From positions 52,769,415 through 52,833,414 of the forward strand of contig OX393578.1 in the NCBI GenBank assembly GCA_947652605.1: a stretch of DNA of 64,000 nt. Reading direction: 5' to 3'. The position numbers were made by a program, and so were the translations under genes. Shown here one piece after another: positions 54,677 through 64,000 of the stretch (position 1 is its first letter; every line of letters begins with the position of its first letter). A model generated the notes under the pieces. That model saw only the letters and a list, made by a program, of their open reading frames with translations, did not search any database and was not told the origin of the DNA. The DNA comes from Elmis aenea. Lineage: Eukaryota > Arthropoda > Insecta > Coleoptera > Elmidae.

Positions 54677-56422
54677 ATGTCTTTGATAGCGACTTCTTCG
54701 GCTGATCTGAAGTTCCATTGTTGGAGTGATGGTAATATTAAGGACACATACGAGCCATCAAACCACACAGCAGGTCCTATAAAAAGCCTGTCATGGGGCA
54801 AAGATGGCTCGTGGGTCGTAATGGTACCATCAGCCGGTGCTGCCGAAGTAATTAGTATTAGAGACAATCTAAAAGTATTGCACACCATATATGATGTACA
54901 GCAGCCCTCGTGTGCTGTTTTTCAAAACAGCACCAAGAAAAATATAGCAATAGGAACATCGACTGGGCAAGTCTTAGTTTACGACATCAAAGCTCGAAGT
55001 ATCCGGAAGCGTTTTCCGAAAACATCTTCGGGAATTTTCCAACTCCAATACAACGCCAAAGATTCTCATATAGCAGCGGCTTGCCGTAACGGGGAAATTT
55101 TGTTATATAGCAGCGTGACTGCCAATATTTCTTCCACTTATAAAGTTCCTGATTCGGAAATGGTCTCGACCGTATCGTTCCACAGTAACTGCAAGAATTT
55201 TTTATCGGCCGGCAGTACCGATGGCATTGTTGCCGTGTGGGATATCAACACGAACCAAATTAAATTGAATGCCAACGCTCATTTAGCCGCAGTTTCGGGT
55301 ATAGCGTTTTCGCCGAGCCGTCTCGATTTGTTGGTCTCAGCCGGTATGGATCGTAGATTTTTATTTTTGGATATATCCCAGAAAAAAACAGTTTTCGAGT
55401 TGGAGGTTCAGTGCTCGGTCACTGCCCTCGATTTTAGTCCTTGCGGTACTTACCTGGCTGCCGGTTCTCAACTAGGAGACGTGACTGTTTACGATACCCG
55501 TCAGCTATCGCAGCCTTGTTCTCGTTTTGTTGCACACGAAAATAAGAAGATATTCCACGTGTTGTTTCAAAAGTTCCTAAATCAAGTCGACGACGACGTG
55601 AGTCTTCTCAATATATCAGTGGACCAAACTGATAATTCAAAGGTGCAAAACGATAACGATAATTCGAATGTGGAGCCTCTTTGGGGAATGATCACTGATA
55701 ATACAATCGCCGAAAAAGATGTTACTAAACAGAGTGTAACATCACAGGAGGAAGACGACTCCTTTTTGGCCGCTTTTGGAATTGAGTCCTTCAACACCCA
55801 ATACACTAAACGAGAAAGTGCACTGGGTGTTAGCGTAGGAACCGAGACAATGAAATCCGAACATCGAAGAGAAAGTGAAGGGGGGCCAGTAACTAATTTA
55901 AAAAACTTCAACACAAGTTATTTCAGTGCGCCAACTTCAACCCCGACGTACGTAAAAGGAGAAGCTCTGCAAACTGATCTCGTGTTTTCTCCAATAATTA
56001 CTTCCAATGAAACACTGAATGCGAAACAGTTGAATAAAGATGACTTCGAACAATTGAAAACTAACTTGAGAAGTATAATCAAAGAAGAAGTGAGGAATAT
56101 AGTCAGAGAGGAAGTAGGAAGTCTGGTTAAAGAAGAAATAGGAAATATAGTCAAAGAAGAAATAAAACAACAGTTTAACGAATTGAAAACTGATTTGCAG
56201 TATCAATATCTCGACGTGATTGGCGATTCTCGTAGTCATTTTATTGAACTACATTCGTTCCTTGTGGGACAGTTCGTGGAGTTAAATTATAGACTGAAGG
56301 AGGCTGGAGGAGAAATGCCTGCAGAAAATTTTGGTGGAAGTGATTTGCTTTTATTGGAATTCACTAGGATGCGACGCGAAATAGAAAAAATAAAAGAAAA
56401 AGTTGTTGAAAAAGTTGTTTAA
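54677..56422 (+). CDS. NEDD1: NEDD1-like WD40 protein (gamma-tubulin recruitment)
   Basis: A single open exon of 581 residues. I chose the ATG at 54677 because it lies four bases after a strong acceptor (TTTTTTTTCCAG); the in-frame ATG at 54611 would be intronic. Residues 1-300 form a WD40 propeller (repeat ends such as VYDIKA, VAVWDIN, LFLDIS, VTVYDTRQ), with the start SLIATSSADLKFHCW matching NEDD1. A low-complexity linker is followed by a helical C-terminus with four octads (467-498) and HFIELHSFLVGQFVELNYRL. NEDD1 carries the gamma-tubulin ring complex to centrosomes and spindle microtubules via its C-terminus. The gene has no coding introns while its neighbours are intron-rich. AATAAA at 56455 and 56514. 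Confidence 0.85.
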   Translation: MSLIATSSADLKFHCWSDGNIKDTYEPSNHTAGPIKSLSWGKDGSWVVMVPSAGAAEVISIRDNLKVLHTIYDVQQPSCAVFQNSTKKNIAIGTSTGQVLVYDIKARSIRKRFPKTSSGIFQLQYNAKDSHIAAACRNGEILLYSSVTANISSTYKVPDSEMVSTVSFHSNCKNFLSAGSTDGIVAVWDINTNQIKLNANAHLAAVSGIAFSPSRLDLLVSAGMDRRFLFLDISQKKTVFELEVQCSVTALDFSPCGTYLAAGSQLGDVTVYDTRQLSQPCSRFVAHENKKIFHVLFQKFLNQVDDDVSLLNISVDQTDNSKVQNDNDNSNVEPLWGMITDNTIAEKDVTKQSVTSQEEDDSFLAAFGIESFNTQYTKRESALGVSVGTETMKSEHRRESEGGPVTNLKNFNTSYFSAPTSTPTYVKGEALQTDLVFSPIITSNETLNAKQLNKDDFEQLKTNLRSIIKEEVRNIVREEVGSLVKEEIGNIVKEEIKQQFNELKTDLQYQYLDVIGDSRSHFIELHSFLVGQFVELNYRLKEAGGEMPAENFGGSDLLLLEFTRMRREIEKIKEKVVEKVV

Positions 56423-56991
56423 AAACTATCTCTTCGGTTTAATTTTTACGTGTTAATAAATTGTACCATAAGTGCCTGTATTTGTAATGTAACATTTTGA
56501 ATATCGTAATGTAAATAAACTGCCTCATATTTTTCATATAGTACTTTAAATTAATTTTCGTCCCTTTATTCTTTATCTTTTAAACTCAGAAAAACACTTA
56601 TTTTAACATCGTGACAAGAAGGGAACCAAAACTGTGTCATCTATTAAAAAACACCCTGTACAGGGTGGACTAAATTCGATGCCCATACTGGGTATCTAGG
56701 TTATTATCAGAGATAGAAAAAACAAATTTTAGGATGAGTTTCGGGCTCAGGAATTTTACCCGATCGCCCCTGATCATTAGTTACTTTAAATGTTGAAAAA
56801 GCAACTCTAAAAATTTGGTTTTATGGCTAAAATGGTTCATATCCAACACAACAAATCGTAAAATCAATTGATTAATTATAGCTAATTAATTTATTTTTTC
56901 TGCATCTAACTACTTTTAGTATTGGTTTAATTTAAAAAATGTAAGGTACATGGTGCGCTAATTTTACATTTTAATCTGATTGGTTTGAAGT

Positions 56992-57775
56992 ACAGGGTGG
57001 CCTATTTTCTATGCCCATACGGGGTATCTCGGTTATTATCAGAGAAAAAACTAACCAGGGAAGTTCACGATACATTGTCGCTAGAATTTGATTAAGGCTG
57101 TGTTTATTGCATTAAGAACATTAAAACTAAATGTTTTGCAGAGTTATACGTGCCACTGGCCATTTTCTTCGGAAAAATAGGGGAAACACTGAAAAGTTGA
57201 ATAATAAAAGTAATTTTTGCGATCGCGTTGGCCATGAAACCGTCAAAGACAAAATCAAAAATTTTTCTATTTAACAATGCGCGCAACCTTTGCAAATAAA
57301 ATGGTGCAAAGTTTTTGAAAAAATCTTAAACGGTTTCGGAGAAAAACGTGAAAAACGAGGCCTATGTAAAAACGGTTTTCTCTATGTTAAACGCCTATGC
57401 AAGTCGCATAGATATAGTTATACAAATACACATCTCAAATCATTGCGCTTATGCAGGGGTTTCGTTTTTGACGTTTTTCTCCGGAACCGTTAAAGATATT
57501 TTCAAAGACTTTGCACCATTTTACTTGCAAAGGATGCGCGAATTGGTAAATAGAAGAATTTCGATTTTTTCTCTGACGGTTTCATGGCCAACGCGATCGC
57601 AAAAATGACGTTTTTATACCAATGTTTCAGTTTTTCCCGTATTTTTTCGAAGTAAATGGCCAGTGGCACGTATAACTCTGGAAAACATTTAGTTTTGATA
57701 TCTTTGATACAATAAACACAGCCTGAATTAAATTCTAGCGACAACGTATCGTGACCCTCCCTTGTAAGTAAGTAG
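56992..57775. mobile_element. Inner foldback unit of the 56659-59932 element
   Basis: Starts ACAGGGTGGCCTATTTTC; arms pair through GATACATTGTCGCTAGAATT, GTTATACGTGCCACTGGCCA and their complements near 57670-57755. The mirrored short frames at 57104 and 57502 are products of this symmetry. Confidence 0.65.
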
Positions 57776-57979
57776 GACGTAGTCTCGATTTCTTTTTTCG
57801 AGAGAAATTCATTGCCAAAAACCGATTTTTGGCACTTTTCAAAAATGTTAAATATATCGTTTAAACGAAAAGATAAAGAAAAACTTTAAAGACATTTTTG
57901 GCATGGTTTTTTGTTCTTAATAAGAGAGCGATGTTTAATTATTTTTTATTTATATAAGTATTGATATATTATACATAAC

Positions 57980-59545
57980 CAGAGCTGGGCAAGTACTGGC
58001 CAAAAAGTACTTAAGTCTTAGGTCTTAACTACTTATGAGAAGTATTTGGATTTTAAGTACCTGTACCGCTATTTTTAAAAGTACTGATTCTTAAGTACAA
58101 GTACTTGCAAAAAGTGCTTAAGTATTTCTCAAGTACTTTTCAAGTACTTTTTGCAGATATAATTTATTAAATTATTGTATAACTATTTCTAGCGATTGTG
58201 TCCAAGAAAATATTTAAAACAAAATGTAATAACGCGTACGTAGGTATATCAAATTTTCTTATAACTACAATTTGTTTTGTAACTACAGTCTTTATATGTA
58301 CCCACTTGTATTTAAAGTTTTATGAATTAAGTGCTATCTTTTAACAAAAGTTGAAATATACATATCTATTTATTAACAACAAGCAACAACAATAAAAAAT
58401 ATTGCCGTTTATGGTAAAGAATATATTATAAGAAATTGTTATTTGATAAGAATTTTATACTGTATTGTGGGTTTTGATTAAAATTTAGAATTGTTTTTTA
58501 TCATTTGTAAAATTTCGATTGAAGTTAAAGTTTTTGTTTAGTTTATTATTTTAACCATGGTCACATACAAAGTGAATGAATTGCTGTAGTAGCTACATAT
58601 AAAACAAACAAAAATAATATGTCGAAATATAAATTTTATTTTATATAAACAACAAATAAAAAAGTGGTACATAATAAAAAATATATAATTTTAATTTTTA
58701 AATGAAAGTGCTAAGTACTTGCGAAAAAACATGTATAATATTCACATCTCACACAAAGTACAACATATTTTTGAAAACTATTGCACTGAACCATCTTAAC
58801 TTAAAGTTTGGTAATGTCACTATAGCAACAATTGCGTCGTTTATTTCTGGATTTAAATTATAATAGTTAAAAAAACATTGCGTAAACTGTTGATAATACA
58901 AGCATTTAAAATTATTGTATGTTTTAAATTTGACTTTTTCAAATTTGACTTTAAGTTATACTAAACTTGATAATATATACAGAATACACCCGTAGTATTT
59001 TGACTGTTTTCCTTGCAATAGATCAATTGTTGCTGCAAGAGGTTCCATGATTAAGCAGTATTCTTCTAAGGTTCTAAGTATTCGGTATTAATATCTTTAA
59101 TGGCATTTTTAATTTCTAATTTCCCAAACAAAATTTTTAGCGTATTTTTGGGTGAGTTCAATAAAATATTTAATTAAACTGTTGTCCGTATTACTACACA
59201 CACACTACTTTTTTAACTGTAGCTATTCTATGCACTCCAATGCGGGTTGTGTTTAAAACTTTAGACAAGTTTTAACACGTTGAATACCACAGTTCCTATC
59301 TTATAAAACCTAATATCTTAAAAAGTACTTTGCACTGTACTGCAGTATTTTACAAAGTACTTAAGTAATTTTTGTGGTACTGAAGTACTAATACAAGTAA
59401 TAAGTACCAGTATTTCACCGAAGTACTTGAGATTCAAGTCTTAAGTACCTAATTTTAAAATGTACTGCAGTACCAGTCTTAAGTACCGGAAAAGTACTTG
59501 AAAAAGTACTGAAGTACAAAAATACTTAAGTATTGCCCAGCTCTG
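57980..59545. mobile_element. Non-autonomous hAT element, 1566 bp, with AAGTACTT arrays
   Basis: Ends CAGAGCTGGGCAAGTACT and GTATTGCCCAGCTCTG are flanked by a perfect 8-bp duplication TACATAAC (57972-57979, 59546-59553). The outer 150-200 bp at both ends contain many AAGTACTT/AAGTACTTAAG motifs, likely transposase sites. The centre is AT-rich with no ORF. Confidence 0.9.
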
Positions 59546-59939
59546 TACATAACTTTGTTATTTTAAATGGCAACCATAAGCAAATTATATATTTTTGAAA
59601 AGCGCAAAAAGCTTTCGATTTATGTCAAAAAGCCAACTATGGTTGCCATTTAAAAAAAGAAAGTTAGGTGTAATAGATCGATATTTACATAAGTAAAAAA
59701 ATGAATATCGCTATCTTATTAGGGACAAAAAACCATGCGATTTTTTTTTTTAAAGTTTTTCTTTATCTCTTCATTTAAGAAAGATATTTAACATTTTCGA
59801 AAAGTGCCAAAAATCGGTTTTTGGCAATGAATTTCTCTCGAAAAAAGAAATCGAGACTACGTACTTAGTTTTTTCTATCTCTGATAATAACCGAGATATC
59901 CTGTATGGGCATCGAAAATAGACCACCCTGTACATAAGA

Positions 59940-60465
59940 GAATGTGTTTTTGAAAGTTCGTCATATATCTTTTTTTAATTTATTATTATTGATAATAATA
60001 TTGTTACTAGTCTAGGGAGACTAACCTACAATTTTATTCTAAAATTCTTAAAGGCTAGGTCGAATATCTAATAACAAATTTATTAGCTAAAGCAGGGTTG
60101 TCCAATTGGCGCCCCGCGGACAATTCCAGTCCGCGGAAGATGTTTTGTGACCCCCGAACAACTTACAAAAAATTATTTAACTTAACCCTTTACTCGATTT
60201 ATACATAATATTGTGTTAAGCCTATTAGAATTTAGACTCAGTTGTGGCCCGCTAAAACTTTAGAGTAGAAAAAACGGTCCGCATATGGACATAATGGGAA
60301 TTTGATCACGCAACATAGTAATTTTAATGGTAAAATTTTAAAAGTTGCAGAATATCACCCCTAATTTTTTTAGTAAAAAAGAGCATTTACGTTTTTTGTA
60401 GAGAAAAACTTAAAATTAATATTGATTACATTTGTAGACACAACATTTTTTTCTCTACAAAAATC
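59940..60465. other. Intergenic, partial hAT-like end
   Basis: CAGGGTTGTCCAATTGGCG at 60093 followed by GCGGAC/TCCGCGG resembles a hAT left terminus, and TGTGGCCCGCTAAAACTTTAG near 60245 could be the decayed right part. Nothing else recognised. Confidence 0.4.
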
Positions 60466-60469
60466 TATA

Positions 60470-62025
60470 CAGGGTGCCCATTTTTCTAACCTGTTGTATG
60501 GGTAACTCCGTTAATATTAGAGATACAGAAACGTTTAAATGAGCAAATTTGTGCAGAATTTAAAGGAAAATCTGATGCCATTTTCAAATTTGACCTACGT
60601 CATCAACTTTTTGAAATATTTTGAAAAAACTGAAAAAGGTCGATTTTTTCAAACTTAAATAATTCCGGAACCATATGAGTTAGAACCAAAATAAAAATTG
60701 GCTGTTATAGATGTTTTTACGTAGATTTCAAATATGTTGACGAAATTTTCATAGCACTCGCGATTTCCGAGTTATAGCACAAACTTGCATTTTTTTAAAT
60801 GGAAGTCATAGTTGGCTATGGTCTTATTAAAAAGGTTATTTTTTTCTCGTTTCAATGATATAAGGGTTGTTATGCTTTACTTTTGTAGTTTTTCTTTAAA
60901 TAAGCAAAAATCATTTTACATGTTCACTGCCTACTAATAGATGGGGGGGTTATCCTGTGTTGATGTTCTTTTTTTTTTCGATGTGACATTTAAGAGTTGT
61001 CTCTTATCGTTAGTGTAGCAATTACTAGGCAGTTACAGCCTTTTCAGTTGACACCACATTCAAGGGACAACTCCCGGGTAGATGATGTTGGTTTATAATT
61101 TACGTATTCCAGGACTCTCTCTTCATCTTCTTGCTTAAATTTAATTTTCAAACCTTTAGATTTTGTAAATGACCTGTATTTTTTTAAATTGGTTTCTAAT
61201 AACGAAAATAATTTCTTTCTTGGTTGCCTCCTTTCCATAAATCTTTGCAAATACATATCACTTGAATTACTACTATTTCTACCTATTACAAGCCTAGTAA
61301 TAAAAAAGCATGTCGTTTCTTTCTTCATTAGAAAACATTGTTTTTGAAATTTACAATAAAGTCAATCAAAAATTATGATCAACACGAGAGAGAGATTTTT
61401 ACGTATAACAAACAATAAATGTTATTTGACAAATTATGAGGTTTTGTTTTTAAAACTTGTAACTGGCTAATAACTGCTACACTAACGATAAGAGACAACT
61501 CTTAAATGTCACATGGAAGAAAAAAAAAAGAACATCAACACAGGATAACCCCCACATCTATTAGTAGGCAGTGAACATGTAAAATGATTTTTGATTATTT
61601 AAAGAAAAACTACAAAAGTAAAGCATAACAACCCTTATATCATTGAAACGAGAAAAAAATAACCTTTTTAATAAGACCATAGCCAACTATGACTTCCATT
61701 TAAAAAAATGCAAGTTTGTGCTATAACTCGGAAACCGAGAGTGCTATGAAAATTTCGTTAACATATTTGAAATCTACGTAAAAACATCTACAAAAGCAAA
61801 TTTTTATTTTGGTTCTAACTCATATGGTTACGGAATTATTCATTGAAAAAATCGACCTTTTTCAGTTTTTTCAAAATATTTCAAAAAGTTGATGACGTAG
61901 GTCAAATTTGAAAATGGCATCAGATTTTTCTTTAAATTCTGCACAAATTTGCTAATTTGAACGTTTCTGTATCTCTAATATTAACGGAGTTACCCATACA
62001 ACAGGTTAGAAAAATGGGCACCCTG
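60470..62025. mobile_element. ACAGGGTGCCCATTTTTC foldback with transposase N-terminal remnant
   Basis: Ends ACAGGGTGCCCATTTTTCTA and its reverse complement at 62025, in a TA context. The arms, over 500 bp each, are almost perfectly complementary, reaching GTCTCTTATCGTTAGTGTAG and its complement. The roughly 420-bp spacer carries a minus-strand ORF (61044-61328). Confidence 0.88.
61044..61328 (-). pseudogene. Mariner-like (DUF4817-type) transposase N-terminal fragment
   Basis: 94 codons from an ATG at 61328 to a stop. MERRQPRKKLFSLLETNL, KKYRSFTKSKG and EDEERVLEYVNYKPTSSTRE followed by LSLECGVN match the paired helix-turn-helix region of insect mariner-like transposases. The frame stops directly after the second HTH, before any catalytic residue. 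It may bind ends but not cleave. Confidence 0.7.
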
Positions 62026-62029
62026 TATA

Positions 62030-63044
62030 CACTTTTTTTCTTAACTAATTAGGAGAGTTATTTTTAAAATTGAACCTTGAAATTACTGTGTTGCGTGATC
62101 CAATTGTACATCCTGTATAATAAACAATATTAGCAAATAATTTGTTTTCACTAATCAAAGACACATACATCAAGCTAATAAATATATAGAGCTAACGAAT
62201 GATTTCATCGCACGTTAAACAACTGTGTTAATTTTAATGCAATGCGTAATACAAAGTTTTCAATGAGTCAGTCACTTCGTGTGCAGTAATTATTTTTAAA
62301 AGCTGCGTAAAAGCTATTATATTTTTAACACGTTGTTTTAGAGGAGCATTATAAGCACATATTAAAAAAATCCAATTCCTGTTCCTTAAAGTAAGTAATA
62401 ATATTGTAGATCGAGTTTCTAAGCTCATCTTGTCATCTCCTTTATCAGTTGTGCACTATATATGGGAATAAAGCGCGTGTATCCATTCATCTGAAAAATC
62501 TGCTTCTAGTTCTGCGTTTTTTTATTAAGTCAGTTGCCAGGATACGACAGGATAGCTCTCCTTGCGTTTCCAATCATAGCTTAAATATAAAATTCCATTC
62601 AATACAACATTCGAAAGTATACTATTGGCTCGCTATTCATCGAGATTTCCAATTTTATATTATATTCGATGTTACCTGCGTAGCACGTTTTTGTTATCTA
62701 ACTCTGTGGATGTTATTTATATGTTTCGCAAAAATATTTTATTGTCGTACTGTGGGGTAACTAATGATGATTGATTGTGGAATACGTGCATCGGTGTTTA
62801 GCGATTTGTAATTTATAATATTTAAAAGTTTGCAGGTCACGGTTTACCTGCGACCAACGATTTTGCCAACTTGTAAGTAATGATTTATTATTATACAAAT
62901 ACGAGGGTCAAAATACATTTATTTAGTATTAAAAAAACGGCAATTAATTAAATGTGACATGTATAATCTAATATGTTACACGTAAAATGTCCCAAAAAAA
63001 GTAAATTTGCAATAAAAAATAATCATAAATGTACCAAATTTATA
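62030..63044. other. Intergenic, nothing recognised
   Basis: AT-rich sequence with short frames that show no known domain. No inverted termini or RNA gene seen. Confidence 0.4.
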
Positions 63045-63471
63045 AAGGGTTTTCCAATAAGAATGATATGATTTTTAAATGAAATTTTAACCATGGTTAA
63101 GATGTTATAAATGTCATTAGTTGTCATTTGTATTGACTATACCCTGACAATTCATCATGGTTAAATACACCCTTCAAGAACGTTTGGTTATTATCCAAAA
63201 GTTTTATGAAAACAGACGTTCTTTTGTAAACACTCAACGTGCACTTCGCGAAGACTATGGTCCACATAATCGCCCTTCTGTGCTTGCTATTCGTAGAATT
63301 GTTGAAAAATTTGAAAGGGATTTTACTCTTTGCGATTCGAAAACACCAACAAGACGTCGAAATGCAAGAAGTGAAGAGAACATTGCTGCTGTAAGAGATA
63401 GTGTTGAAGAGGTTCCAAATTTATCTATTCCTCGTCGTGCTCAAGAATATCGTTCTTAATGGAAAACCCTT
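63045..63471 (+). mobile_element. Mariner-like deletion derivative (AAGGGTTTTCCAWTAAGAA ends)
   Basis: Left AAGGGTTTTCCAATAAGAA and right TTCTTAATGGAAAACCCTT are inverted and flanked by TA. It contains one ORF (63157-63459) encoding only the DNA-binding part of a transposase; the catalytic domain has been deleted so that the ORF stop lies in the right terminus. Confidence 0.85.
63157..63459 (+). pseudogene. Mariner-like transposase N-terminal domain (DUF4817-type HTH), truncated
   Basis: 100 codons starting MVKYTLQERLVIIQKFYEN, then RPSVLAIRRIVEKFERD and TPTRRRNARSEENIAAV, ending SIPRRAQEYRS. The pattern of two HTH motifs joined by a TPxRRR linker is that of the insect DUF4817 transposase group. 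Intact frame but no DDE domain. Confidence 0.8.
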
Positions 63472-63894
63472 TACATAAAATGACACAAAAATATCTAAAA
63501 TGTAACACCAAAATACTGTTTGGCACACGCGCATGTCAACACAAAAAATGCTGAAATGTGACATTAGTAATGTACCAAATATGTGTGCGATGGCGTTAAG
63601 GCCATTAGTATTTTTATTTGTCAACATATTAGGTATAAGATTGAAATAAGTATGTAATTCCAACGCCAGAAGCAAAACAAATACCCCTGGGAGAAAAAAG
63701 AAAAAGGGGTAGGCCTACAAAGGTCAAAAAAGCACTTCTAATTCAATATTATAAGACACCCTGGATGCACCACTGCTTTTGGTTTATATTTGTAAGAATC
63801 ATTTTTAATTTTTTAGTCGAAGATAATTTATTTCATTTTTTCGTTTTAACCATACATGATTACTCTTAGTGTATTCTGATGATTACATGAATTC

Positions 63895-64000
63895 ATGAAT
63901 GTACCATTACTTTAATTTTTCTCTATATGTTTCGTTTCTGATTCTATATTTTTTGGTTTTTCCTTGGATTTTTTTTAGAAATCTTATTTCTGCTGCATTC
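63895..64000 (-). mobile_element. LINE ORF2 C-terminal fragment at the window edge
   Basis: The minus strand reads NAAEIRFLKKIQGKTKKYRI then RNETYREKLK and a stop. NAAEMRFLR..G.TRRDRIRNE is the usual segment just after the reverse transcriptase thumb of several insect LINEs. The rest of the element lies outside the window. Confidence 0.6.

Larger units (their letters stand above)
56659..59932. mobile_element. ACAGGGTGGACTAAATTCG foldback, interrupted
   Basis: Ends ACAGGGTGGACTAAATTCG and ATAGACCACCCTGTA. Arms pair at TATTATCAGAGATAGAAAAA against the right end and at 57780-57940 against 59730-59870 (GAGAAATTCATTGCCAAAAA and complement). An inner foldback unit (56992-57775) and a hAT (57980-59545) are nested. 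No transposase frame is seen. Confidence 0.8.

Noticed and set aside
57104..57744. Four short frames on both strands sharing peptides
   Set aside because: They mirror each other because of the foldback arms; no protein family match.
1..64000. CRISPR arrays, tRNA or rRNA genes, bacterial operons
   Set aside because: No regularly spaced repeats with unique spacers, no cloverleaf or rRNA-like segments seen, and the gene structure is eukaryotic.

Overview
This is eukaryotic nuclear DNA. It is AT-rich, its genes are split by many introns with GT-AG borders, and most of the space is transposon-derived. The gene set points to an insect, and most likely a beetle: it holds a torso receptor, an insect-type tandem MyTH4-FERM myosin, and transposons encoding the insect DUF4817/DDE_3 mariner-like transposase.

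Layout. (1) 1-6528, + strand: the 3' end of an unconventional myosin heavy chain (six exons, C-terminal MyTH4-FERM). (2) 7662-30361, + strand: a complete GON4L (Drosophila muscle wasted) orthologue with 16 exons and a predicted 1449 residues; the reading frame stays open across all joins. (3) 30764-51540, - strand, convergent with GON4L: a complete torso receptor tyrosine kinase with 13 exons and a predicted 780 residues. (4) 53661-53765, - strand: the 34-residue oligosaccharyltransferase subunit OST4. (5) 54677-56422, + strand: an intronless-in-CDS NEDD1-like WD40 protein, divergent from OST4. (6) 56423-64000: no host gene recognised, only transposons and unassigned sequence.

Mobile DNA. Introns and intergenic DNA are packed with identifiable insertions. 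They include hAT elements with intact or near-intact 8-bp target duplications, piggyBac-like elements in TTAA sites, PIF/Harbinger-type elements flanked by TTA, a pogo/Tigger deletion derivative, non-LTR retrotransposon 3' fragments, two very short retroelements with an inverted head and 12-15 bp target duplications (Penelope-like by inference), and above all a large family of long foldback elements ending in ACAGGGTG. Two of these foldbacks still carry transposase pieces that tie the family to the mariner-like DUF4817/DDE_3 group. Several insertions are nested two or three deep, so their relative ages can be read.

Function. The five genes are not an operon and do not share one pathway. The myosin acts on actin, GON4L is a chromatin corepressor, torso is the terminal-patterning and prothoracicotropic-hormone receptor, OST4 stabilises N-glycosylation complexes in the ER, and NEDD1 recruits gamma-tubulin. 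The main local relationships are the convergent GON4L/torso 3' ends and the divergent OST4/NEDD1 5' ends. I found no convincing undescribed multi-gene system. The most unusual material is the foldback family, a three-copy repeat carrying a conserved 42-codon ORF with a splice donor, and the inverted-head retroelements.
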